A stretch of DNA of 64,000 bases. Origin: Haematococcus lacustris (Eukaryota; Chlorophyta; Chlorophyceae; Chlamydomonadales; Haematococcaceae). Under the pieces are notes generated by a model. That model made no database searches, was not told where the DNA came from, and saw only the letters and a list, made by a program, of their open reading frames with translations. Both the position numbers and the translations under genes were made by a program. Below, one piece after another: positions 1 to 10,800 of the stretch (its first letter is position 1; each line of letters opens with the position of its first letter). The stretch is taken from positions 8,343,823 through 8,407,822 of the forward strand of contig JASKMD010000031.1 of assembly GCA_030144725.1 (NCBI GenBank), given 5' to 3'.

Positions 1-248
1 TTTTTCAGCGACCGTGTGTGAAAGCAGGCATTGCTGTAAGAAGGTGAAATGGGGAGAACAACCATATCAGCCTTTTACAAAGGGCAACTTACTGTGGAGG
101 CTGGAAGCGGTGGCGGTGGCCTGTGACCTAGCGGCCTGTGGCCGCTCAATGCAGTTCTGGAGGGTAGTTGAGGATGAGGTGCAGCAGGGGAGGGTGTACT
201 CCAATGCTGAGCCTGCCGCCCCCCTGCCCTACCCCTTGGCGGCTGCAG
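1..248 (+). other. Intron sequence upstream of the first visible PAM exon
   Basis: No credible coding exon is seen here. The stretch ends in a pyrimidine-containing acceptor (gcggctgcag) directly before the exon at 249, so it is read as the 3' part of an intron of the PAM gene. The copper-binding N-terminal PHM exons must lie to the left of the window. Confidence 0.6.
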
Positions 249-786
249 ATGTGCAACCTGTACATGATGGTGTATGCGCCGCACCCCTTCATCGTGATGT
301 GCAACAACGCCGGCTTCACTGTCAACGAGCAGACGCCAGGCACCATGCCCCGCTCCGCCTCCTTCCAGCTGGACCCCGCCCCCTTCTGGCAGCCCCCCGG
401 CAGCCCCTCCCACCCTCCCCCCGCCCTCGTGGCTGCCGGTGCTGCTGGCTCCAGCGCGGGGGGCCAGGCAGCGGGGGCCCAGGCGGTGGCTGTGCTGAAG
501 GCTGCAGGCGCTGAGGCGGAGGCACAAGGGAGGCGGCTGGGGGACGTGTCTGGGGTCAGCCTGGGGCCTGATGGAAGCGTGTGGGCGCTGTACAGGTAGG
601 GGCAGGCAGGGGGGCCAGGCAGGGGGCCAGGCAGGGGGGAAAGGCAGGGGGCCAGGCAGGGGGGAAAGGCAGGGGGCCAGGCAGGGGGGAAAGGCAGGGG
701 GCCAGGCAGGCAGGCAGGCAGCTGGGCAGGTAGGTGGGTAAGCTGGCCATCCAGGCAGGCAGTCGTCTTGGAGGCACAACCAACAA

Positions 787-825
<39 letters not shown>

Positions 826-1750
826 TGGCCCCCGCTGCCGCTGCCAGGGGTTCTCATCACTGGAGCCTGACCAGCTTCCACCTGGACAACACCATCGTGG
901 ACCGCACCCCCATCCCTGAGGCAGTGCTGGTGCAGCTGGACCCTGACACGGGCAAGGTGCAGGGGATAGGGGGAGGGGGAGGGGGCAACGGAGGCTGGGG
1001 AGGGTGGGGGGAGGCACGCAGGGGTGGGAGGGGTGGTAGGTCACAGACAGTAGTGGCTGGCGAGTGTGTCAGTGCAGCAGCAATGGGGTGCAGGCAGCAG
1101 CAGCAGCAGCAGCAGCAGTAGGTTCCTGGTGGGGGTGGACGGGGCTGTACTGGGGGTAGTAGGAGTGCCTTGGTGCCTTCAAGACTGGCAGCAATGGCTA
1201 GGGCTGGGGAAAGATTGGGGTTGTAGCAGGCCATGATGATGATGAGCACAGCAGCAGCAGGCAGCAGTAGTGGTGGCAGCAGCAGTAGCGCTGGCAGTGT
1301 CATTGCCAGCGAGGGCAGGGGCTGGGGGGTGAGGGGCTGGTGAAGCGGGCCAGCCTGCTGCCTGGCTGCAGGTGGTGCGCAGTCTGGGGGCAGACCAGTT
1401 TGCCATGCCGCACATGGTGACAGTGGATAAGGACGGCAACCTGTGGGTCACGGACGTGGGCCGCCATCAGGTCAGGCGGGGTCACGGAGGGGTTGCTGGC
1501 TGGCTCCCCTCAGCAACCTGCTTTGACTGCCTGACTGCAGCTTCCCAAGCTCGCTGCCAGCCTGGTCATGAGCAGAGCTGGCTGGGGCTGTGCCCCCCAC
1601 CCTAGGCCTGCACTCCCTCCGCCCCTGGCCTGCACCTAGGCCTGCACTCCCTCCGCATGCACTCCCTCCGCCCCTGGCTGACAGTGCTGCTGCTGCTGCT
1701 GCTGCTGCTGCTCCCACGCTGCTGCTACCCTGCTGCTACCCTGCTGCTAC

Positions 1751-1790
<40 letters not shown>

Positions 1791-4700
1791 AGGTGCTGAA
1801 GCTGAGCCCAGAGGGGCAGGTGCTGATGCAGCTGGGGCAGCACATGACCCCCGGACCAGGACCCACCCACTTCTGTAAACCCACCCAGGTGGGCGGCACC
1901 AGCAGCAGCAGCAGCGGCAGCAGCAGCAGCGGCTGCACCAGTTACCCGCCGCCGCCGCAGCAGCAGCAGCAGCAGCAGCTGCAGCAGTTACCGCCGCCGC
2001 ACCAGCCGCCCCATTCCCATTCCCACTGCCACCGCACCACTGCCCCGTTCCCACCGCCACCGCACCACCCTTCAGCGCGGCGCAGGCCCGCAGCACCCCA
2101 CACCTTCAGGCCACCACCAGGGGGAGGCAGTAGCGTGATGGGGGGGGTGGGGGGCCGGCAGCCTACACCCCTGCCCGCCCCATGCTGCCAGCACCTCACC
2201 GCCAGGCCGGGCTGCTGGGGGGGGTGAGAGGGGCAGCTTGGCTGGCTGCTCAGGCTGCCTACCCTTCAGCCTCCCCACACCCCACCACAGCTGCACAGCC
2301 CCACCTGCCTGGTGCTGCTCAGGCTGCCTGCTGCCGCGCCTGGTAGGAGAGAGGGGGGGGGCTGCAGCCTGGTGTTGTAGCAGGGGGGGTGGGGGGGCTG
2401 CAGCCTGGCCTGGGATCCTCGACCCACTCCCTGCCTGGGGCTGTGAGGTGCTGTGCGTGCCCCAGGGCGGAGGGTGGGAGAGGGGCGGGGCAGCGCCCGG
2501 CAGCCTGACTGGCCTGACTGGCCTGACTGGTCTGGCAGTACAAGGATAAGACAAGGCCCTGTCACTGTCCTTAGCCCTTCGCTTCAACCTCCACACACCC
2601 CACCACAGCCGCGCAGCCCCGCGCACCCCGCGCACCCCCTGGTGTCCCCCTGGTGCCTGGCTGTGCAGGTGGCAGTGGCGCGGGATGGCTCTTTCTATGT
2701 GGCGGATGGATATTGCAACTCCAGAGTGATGCGCTTCTCGGCCCAAGGCCAGCTGCTCGGTGGGTGACAGCAAGGTCGACCCCTTACCCTCTCCCCCTCT
2801 CTCCCCCCTCCCCTTCCCCCCTCCCCTTCCCCCTCCCCTCTATCCCCTCCCTCTCACCTTTCTCTTCCCATAGCTTCCTCTTCCCCTACTCACCCTGCCG
2901 GCATTGCCTGCTGGCCTTGCCCCCTACCCTCCTCTGCTCCCCCCCCCCCCCCTTGCTTTTCAACTGGGACCAGGGCCTCAGTGCATGCGCTGGCTGGCAC
3001 CAGGGCCCGGTACCCCTCATGCGCTGTGACTTGCCCCCCCTGCCCTCTCGCTGCCACCGCAGCCACCATGGCAGTGGCACAGCCTGCAAGCGGCCACCCC
3101 AGCGTCATCCACAGCGTCATGATCAACGAGTGCAGGGACGCTGTGTACGTGGCCTCAAGGGAGGAGGCAAAGGTGACACGCAACCACCAACAAACTCACC
3201 TGACTGGTACACCACACCACACCACACCACACCACACCACACCACACCACACCACACCACACCACACCACACCACACCACACCACACCACACCACACCAC
3301 ACCACACCACACCACACCACACCACACCACACCACACCACACCACACCAGACTAGAGCTCCTGGCTTGACTGAACCTCCTCATCGCCTGAGCTGCTGGTG
3401 GGTCCCCGCTCCTCTCACTGTGCTGATGAGCCGTGTTTCCCACCGCCTATGCCCCTGCTCTTGCTGCAGCCGCTGCAGCCCTGGCCCCTTGCCCTCCTAC
3501 CCATCTTCTCGCCTGCCCCCCTGCCCCCCTGCCCCCTGCCGCCTTGCCCAGGTGTTCATCTACGACCTGCAGCTGTCTAGGCTCAAGGCCACAGTGGCCA
3601 TCCCCCAGTACGGCTGGGTGTGGTCCCTGCTCACCGGCCCCTATGGCAGCCCCCTGGCTCTCACATGGAGCCAAGTCCAGGTGGGGGGCCGCACCTGCTG
3701 CCTTAGGTGGGGGGCCTCAGTGGGGGCCTCGCCTGCTGCCCCGACACCCCTCACAGCCCTGAGGCCAGCCCCCCCTGCCCCCCAGCCACCCCTGGCCCTG
3801 CCTTCTCCCTGCCTCCCACTGCCTCCCTCCCTCCACCCTCCCTGCCCCACTGCCCGCACGCCTCAGTCCCGGCCAGTTAGGGGCCAGGGCCGGGCCAGGG
3901 CAGTGTCTGAGCCGTGTTGCGCCGTGGTTGACTGCCTGTGGTCACTGCCAGTGTTGGGCCTGTGCGGTTGCTGCCAGTGTGAGGGCGCATGTTTACTGTA
4001 GCGCTGCAGGAGGCCCGGCTGGTGGACCTGGACTTCCCCTCCCAGTCCTGGCTGCTCCCCGGCGTGACCTGGCCGCATGACATGGCCCTGGGCGCTGCCC
4101 CTGTGGTCATCACCGGGGCCTCTGACCGGCTGTTCGCCCTGTACGTGGCCCCCACCTGCGACCCAGCCAGCTGCGGGCCCCTCAGGCGCTACCTGCTGCT
4201 GCCACAGGGGTTCCAGGTGGGCCGGCCTGCGGCCTGCAGCCCTGTGGCAGCACCCTGGCAGCTAAAGGGCCAGCATGGCCAGGGAAAGCTGGGATGCAAG
4301 AGGGGAGGGGGAGGGGGAGGGGGAGGGGGGAGGGGGAGGGGGGAGGGGGAGGGGGGAGGGGGAGGGGGAGGGGGACCTGGCTGTAGCCCACTGTGCCCTG
4401 CTGCCAGCCTGTGGCCCTACTGCCCTGTGCCGCACCCTGCCCTACCTCCTTTTCACACATGCACTTCCTCCTCCTCCTCCTCCTCCTCCTCCCTGGACCT
4501 GCTGATCTCCGCCTACCCTGTCCTTCTGCCTCCCTGCCCCACCTTGCCCTGCCTGCCCTGCCTTGCCCCCCTTGACAGTGCGCACCGCCCGCCCGCCCTG
4601 CCCAGCCCCCCCCCCCCCCCCGCCTGACCCTGTTCTGTGCAGATGCCCCCCCCAGCTGCCCTGCTCAGCCCAGAGGTGGCGACCTCCGGCCCTACCCAGC

Positions 4701-7569
4701 TCACCCCTCCCGCGCTGCTGCACCCTAACGCCAGCCAGGCAGCAGACGATGCTGCTTGGGCGCACTTACACCTCCCTCCTGGATGGACTGGTGAGCAGAC
4801 CACTGACCCTGACCCTGACCCTGACCCTGACCCTGACCCTGACCCTGACCCTGACCCTGACCCTGACCCTGACCCTGACCCTGACCCTGACCCTGACCCT
4901 GACCCTGACCCTGACCCTGACCCTGACCCTGACCCTGACCCTGACCCTGACCCTGACCCTGACCCTGACCCTGACCCTGACCCTGGCCCTGACCCTGACC
5001 CTGACCCTGACCCTGACCCTGACCCTGACCCTGACCCTGACCCTGACCCTGACCCTGGCCCTGACCCTGACCCTGACCCTGGCCCTGACCCTGACCCTGA
5101 CCTTGACCCTGACCCTGACCTTGACCCTGACCCTGACCCTGACCCTGACCCTGACCCTGACCCTGACCCTGACCCTGACCCTGACCCTGGCCCTGACCCT
5201 GACCCTGACCCTGACCCTGACCCTGACCCTGACCCTGACCCTGACCCTGACCCTGACCCTGACCCTGACCCTGACCCTGACCCCGACCCTGACCCTGACC
5301 CTGACCCTGACCCCGACCCTGACCCTGGCCTTGGCCCTGACCCCAGAGCCAGGCTTGCTTGGTCTGATCTAACCTACCTGACCTACCCGGCACCCCCTCT
5401 ATCCTGACCCTGGCCCTGGCTGGCTCAGGCTTTTACTTGTGTGTGACTTGAAGCACACAGCGCCAGGGACTCCTCAGCTGCCATCACCTCCGCCGCTAAG
5501 TCTGCTCAATGGGTGGCTTGTGGTGTGTGTGAGATGCTGGTCATGCATCCAGCGTGAAGTGTGAAGTGTGCATCAGATCTGCCATCGGGGTGTGGAGCCA
5601 GCACGGCGCCCCTGGCTCTGGCCCCCTCGCCCAGGCTGCCACGTGCTCGCTGCTGCACTCCCTGCCCTGGCTCCCCTGCTGGGGGGCTGGTGGCAGCAGG
5701 GCAGCAGGGGTAGGGGAGACCTCTGGCACCTGATGGCCTGCCAGGTGGTCTGTGGCTCCCCTGCGGCCCTAACCCTGGCCTTGGCTCGCCCATGTGCACA
5801 CCACATATGTGGCTTGCAGCACTAAGCGCCAGTGTGGTGGGGGAGGCTCTGGGAAGCTCTGGGGGCGTGCTGGGTGTGGGTGCCAGCATTGCATGGCTGG
5901 CTGGGCAGGTGGAGACCTCCGCACCCGGTGCCCCCCTCAAGCAGTCAGGCGACTCTTGGCTCAAGACCTAGCCCTGGCTCTGGCCCTACATTGCATTGCT
6001 GTCTGGCTGGCTGGCTGTTCCCTGGTCTCAGGCGCCAACAGCACGCTGAGCCAGCCTGGTCTGACTGACAAGCTGAAGGCAGCCATGGCGGCGGCCAAGC
6101 AGGCGGCCACAGACCACCTGGCAGGCCATCAGGTGCCAGAGGTCTCCCCTACCCCTGCTGCCCTGCTGCCACCCCCCTGACCACCTGCTGCCCCCCCCAC
6201 CTTGCCCCATCCCCTTGGCCATGGTCCGTCTGCCTGGGTTCACATAGCCATGATCCAGGGCGGAGGCTGGGGACCCTGGAGGTGCCTGGCAGCTAGGGGG
6301 CGCCTAGCCTCACCCGCAGCCTCAGCCAGGTGGTGGTGCTCCTGGCACTGTACCCTGTTGCATGCAAGCATGGTCACACCTGCATGGTCACACCTGCATG
6401 GTCCGTGGGACCACCTGGCCATCAGCCTCGCTGCTGCCCCTTGGCCCCTGCCGCAGCCTGCCCCTCCCCCCGGGCTGGAGGACGATGCAGCCGCCGGCGT
6501 CCTGCTGGCCGATGACCCTGACGACCTGGAGGGGGAGGTGGAGGGGGAGGGGGTGGAGGACCTAGCCCAGTTCCAGGCTGAGCAAGGAGGCAGTGCAGGG
6601 GAGGCTCTTGCGCAGCCTGCAGGGGCCAGCAGGTGGTCAGCAGCGCCCGGTGTCAAGGTGCAGCGGGTGGAGGAGTTTGGCACCGTGGTCACGGGCGGGC
6701 CTGACCCCACTGACAGCCTGGGGTCTGGGTTCCAGGGGCTGGGCAGGGTGGCCTTGCTGGCAGGCTCGGCCGTGATGATGGCGGTGGTCGTGGCCCTGCT
6801 CAGCCTCAAGGCGCTGCGGAGGTACTACACGGGGGGCGAGGTGTGGACCGGGCCGCCTGGGGCGCAGTACCATCAGGTGTGGGGCGGGCGGGGATGGGGA
6901 CAGGCTGGGGCTGGGAGAACGTGCGTGGGGGAAGTCAGGGTCAGGCTTGTAAGGGAGGTGGGCTTGCGCGGCCAGTGTGAGTACGGTCACATTAGATGCG
7001 CTGTGTGTGATGGTGTGATGTGGTTTTTTGCAGGCCGGGGCAGTGGGCAGGGCAGGGCAGGGCAATGGAGGGGTAGTGGAGGGGCAGGAGTGGGACACGG
7101 GTGGGGCAGTGGTGTCAGGGCTGATGGGGATGAATAGGGGGAATGAGGGACACAGGTTTTGGCTGGCGGGGGGCTGGAGAGCGCGGCGTAAGGCTTTTGG
7201 TGTTTACTGGGCTGCGCCTGCTCGCTCGTGTGCCCCGCACAGGCCAGCATTGACGAGATGTTGGAAGAGAGCGCGAAGCTGGAAGGTATCGAGGCCGGAG
7301 GCAGCGCGCTGGCCGACAACGGCCGCTCGCGAGGTTCGAACTCGGGGTCGGTCAGCGGCCGAGCGGGGCCGGGCCACGCCGTGCGCAGCGCCGCAAATGG
7401 TAACGGCGTCCACCTCACGAATGGCAACGGCTTCCAAGGCACCAGCATTGCAATGACCAAGAGCAGGCATCCGAGAAGCGGCGTGGACAACGGCAGCGTG
7501 GCCGTTACCGCAGCACAGCCTTCAGATAGCGAGAGCGCGGCACTGCTGGCACCTAAGGCGAAAGAGTAG
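249..7569 (+). CDS. PAM: Peptidylglycine alpha-amidating monooxygenase, 3' part (PHM end + PAL + TM + tail)
   Basis: This enzyme turns C-terminal glycine of secretory peptides into an amide, in the secretory/ciliary membrane system. Twelve exons with GT-AG junctions stay in phase: 249-595, 848-956, 1372-1470, 1793-1888, 2669-2759, 3063-3172, 3552-3680, 4010-4216, 4643-4790, 6032-6132, 6457-6876, 7243-7569 (727 codons plus stop). The first exon begins MCNLYMM, matching the PHM Met ligand motif of the catalytic copper site. The PAL beta-propeller follows, with three candidate zinc histidines (PHMVTVD, VIHSV, WPHDMA) and the YVADGYCNSR segment holding the catalytic Tyr. A linker rich in Pro/Glu leads to one membrane helix (ALLAGSAVMMAVVVALLSL), then a basic stop-transfer and an 80-100 residue polar tail. 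The order matches animal and Chlamydomonas PAM. The N-terminus is outside the window. Introns carry long satellites but exons do not. Confidence 0.9.
604..735. repeat. Minisatellite, about 24-bp GGCCAGGCAGGGGGAAAGGC-type unit
   Basis: Several tandem copies of a G-rich unit lie directly after the first PAM donor site. They are followed by short CAGG and CTG runs (790-822). All are intronic. Confidence 0.85.
3211..3349. repeat. (ACACC)n pentanucleotide satellite
   Basis: About 28 perfect tandem copies of a pentamer lie in the PAM intron between exons 3063-3172 and 3552-3680. The array is nearly error-free, suggesting recent expansion or assembly-sensitive length. Confidence 0.95.
4296..4376. 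repeat. (GGGGGA)n purine tract
   Basis: A polypurine run of GGGGGA and GGGGGGA units in a PAM intron. A (CTC)n run follows at 4466-4495. No coding signal. Confidence 0.9.
4800..5345. repeat. (CCCTGA)n hexanucleotide satellite, about 540 bp
   Basis: Roughly 90 tandem CCCTGA copies, with scattered CCCTGG, CCTTGA and CCCCGA variants, start ten bases after the donor GTGAGC of the PAM exon ending at 4790. The same hexamer on the opposite strand fills a Lon intron at 55447-55559. Read in the incoming exon phase the array is open and would encode Asp-Pro repeats if the intron were retained. Confidence 0.97.
5460..6031. other. Patchwork PAM intron segment with copies of neighbouring sequence
   Basis: Two copied blocks are visible. 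Bases 5696-5755 are the reverse complement of about 6110-6172, which is the end of the next PAM exon with its donor. Bases 5901-5983 are a direct near-copy of 9554-9643, which lies in an exon of the next gene. No separate gene is supported here. Confidence 0.7.
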
Positions 7570-7880
7570 TAGCAGCTCGATGGTTCCTAATGAGTTGTTG
7601 TTGTTTGTACATACACAGCACGCGATAACCCGCGCCGCTTGTATTAGCGTTCACTTTGTTGTGTGCATCGGGAGGCACTGGCTGATCACATGTGATTACC
7701 TTGTTCAACATTTTACCTTACACCTTTGTTTGTACACTTGTTTGACACTCATTTCTGCATTGCACTGTATAGGTTTCCTGTACTGTTTGTGTACGGTACG
7801 ATTCGTGCTGGTTTTTCTCCCTGCCAGCTTTGCAGGTCAACAGGGTTGGGGTGTAGTGCTGGGCAGGCCTGGTGCAGCCA
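7570..7880. other. PAM 3' UTR and intergenic spacer to the next gene
   Basis: AT-richer than the flanks and without a coding signal. It must hold the PAM 3' UTR and the promoter/5' UTR of the gene starting at 7881. I see no clear TGTAA poly(A) signal on the plus strand in this stretch. Confidence 0.6.
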
Positions 7881-10800
7881 ATGCCGCAGGACGGTGCCAC
7901 AGCAAAGGAAATGGTTAAGCTGCAAGGCGCTTCGTTGCTTAGCAGCACAGATGAAACTCTTCCGCCGAGAAACACCTCGGCAGCTGTCCGTAAAGACGGT
8001 GAACAACTCTGCCGCGCGCTACACCTGCGCATCACACGGGGTACTCACATGCGGGGAGTTGAAGCAGTATACAGTGCATCCGTGGTTTACGCCATTAGCT
8101 CGATACACCATTCGCTCCTCTAACACCCCTTATTGCTGTAGCCAGGGACGGGTGGCGACCTCATGGTCCTCGAGCCCGGCACGGGTTCAGCCCATGCATC
8201 CGCACTCACTACCACATACATTCGCTGGTGCATCACACTGAAACTGTGACCACATGGTGCAGAGGCGTTGCAAGCCCTGTCGAGGCAACATGAGGAGACC
8301 AGCCGGAGGCTAGCAGCCAGGCGGCAGCAGATCCTGACCCACCAGGCAGTGCTGCTGGGCACCCCCCTGACAGCAGAGCTGGACAAGGCCAGGCAGGTGG
8401 CAGCTGGGGTGGGGGCAGCCGCTGCCCGTGATGCCAAGGTGGGCAGCCCCTGCTGCTTGCCCCGCTATGGGTGCTGGCCATCAGTGCTTCACCCTAAGGC
8501 CATAGGACTGCCTGGCTGCCGTCTAGGAGGTCTTAGGCCGGACAAAAAGGACGGAGTGCACTGCATGCTGCCCTAGCTGGAAGCACATGGCTGGAGATGT
8601 GCTTGTCCTTCACCACGGATGTCTGTGCATGAGGGCCCACCCCACCCCACCCCACCCCACCCCACCCCACCCCACCCCACCCCACCCCACCCCACCCCAC
8701 CCCACCCCACCCCACCCCACCCCACCCCACCCCACCCCACCCCACCCCACCCCACCCCACCCCACCCCACCCCACCCCACCCCACCCCACCCCACCCCAC
8801 CCCACCCCACCCCACCCCACCCCACCCCACCCCACCCCACCCCACCCCACCCCACCCCACCCCACCCCACCCCACCCCACCCCACCCCACCCCACCCCAC
8901 CCCACGCAGTCACGGCGTGAGGCTCGGGTGGCCCTGGTGAAGCAGCTGGCTGAGGAGCAGGGCGCAGCAGAAGCCATGCTGCAGGCGCTTAAGCAGGTGG
9001 GGCAGACCAGAGGTGGCGGGGGGCGGCAGGCTGGGCAGTGCCAAGGCAGTCGAGATTGGGTCAGCATGCGGCGATATTGGCCACGGTAGCCGGGGTGGGG
9101 TGTGGGGCGGTGGCTGACGGCGGGCTGGTCTGCGCTGTGCAAGTACTATGCCGGGTGGGGAGGGCAGCAGGGGGGCTATGTGCTGCGAGGTGACACCGCC
9201 TAGGTCCTGGAACCAGCAGTGCTGCAGCTGGCATCCTGCTGCAGCTGGCATCCTGCTGCTCCCCCTCACCTGGTGCTCTTCCCTACCTGCTGGGCCTGAC
9301 TGGAGGCTGAGGTCCCCCTGTCTGCCTGCCTGCCCGGCCCTGCTGCTGCTGCCCCCCCCTGCAGGGCCTCAGCCTGGCCAGTGCCCGGCAGCAGGGGCTG
9401 GCAGCCCACCAGCAGGTCCTGGCCCAGAGGTCCACCCCCTCAGCCTCACCCAGCAGCGGCCAGGCAGGCGGGCAGCCTCCAGGGGGCCCAGGGTCCGCCC
9501 CCCCCACCCCTCCTGGGCACACCAGGGGGGTTGGGGCCTCGCCGCCAGGCCTGGGCTGGGCAGGTGGAGGGACCCCCCACCCGGTGCCCCCCTCAAGCAG
9601 TCAGGCGGCTCTTGGCTCAAGACCTCGCCCTGGACTTGGCCCCGCCCCTGGCCCTGGCCCTGGCCCCAGACTCGGCCTGAACCCTGGACTGGGCCCCGCC
9701 CCTGGCCTGGACCCTGAGCCTGCGCCAGTGCTGAGCCCCCCCCCGGGCAGCTGGCTGCAGAGTGTGCTGCTGGCGCCTGGCCGCAGGGCTGTGGCCACCC
9801 CCCCTCCTGTGGAAGTGGGTGGGTGGGGGCGGCTGAGGGGGGAGGCAGAGGGAGCCTAGGACAGGGCACGTCACACAGGGCAGCGAGGTCATGTCTGTCA
9901 GGCAGGCAGGCAGGCATCCCTAGTGCCAAGCCCTTCCCCTCCCCCTCCGCATTCACAGCGAGTTGCCTAAATCCGGCTCAAATTGTGCTTTTGGTAAAAA
10001 AAGAAGAAAACACAAAGAAGACAACTATGTGTGTGTATGGGTACCTTGATCCTCAGGATTGATATTGCACGCCTGATGCAGGGCCTTGGGTCAGCGCCTG
10101 GGTCCTGCCAGCTGAACCCAGCCCCCCAGGGGGGACAGCAGCAGCAGCAGCAGCCCCCACCCCCCAGGTGGCAGGAGGGGGCTGGGCAGCCACCTGCAGC
10201 TGCCCGGCCCCAGGCCCTCCCCCTACCCTCCCAGCCCACTGGGCCGGCTGCTGTCATGGCTGCAGTGGACCCCCCCCCAGGTGCAGTGAGGGCGCCCCCC
10301 CACCCTCAGCTTGCCTCCTCCTGCCACCCCTTGCCAGCCAGGGGTGCCTCCCTCACTTGACCTGCTTACTTTCACCTAGCTCACCCTGCTGCTGCTGCTG
10401 CTGCTGCTGCTGTGTTGCACACGTGCTTCTCCTGCTCCTGCTCTCACCTCTGCCCTGAACCCCACCCCCGACCCTGCCACCACCCCTGACCATGCACCCG
10501 CACCTCTCACCCTCTCACCACTGCCCTCACCTCTGTCAGGGCTGGACCCTGAGGAGCTGGACCTGGAGCCCCGCGTTGACTGCAGCGCAGGCCCGCCACC
10601 ACCATGACATGGCCTTGATGCGCATGGACATAGAGCGCGCCCGCACCACTGCTGAGCTGGAGCAGGCCCAGGCTCAGCTGAGGGCGCTGCGCCTGACAAC
10701 CCCTCATGGTCAGGCCCTCGCCCTCGCCCTCGCCCTCGCCCTCGCCCTCGACCCTCACCCTTCTCTGTCCATATCCCTGCAGGCTCACAAAAGGCCTCTG

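Noticed and set aside
4563..5407. Long open frames of Leu-Thr, Asp-Pro and Gly-Gln repeats
   Set aside because: They are translations of the CCCTGA satellite inside a PAM intron with good flanking splice sites.
8533..9142. Gly-Trp/His-Pro repeat proteins
   Set aside because: Pure read-through of the CCCCA satellite on both strands.
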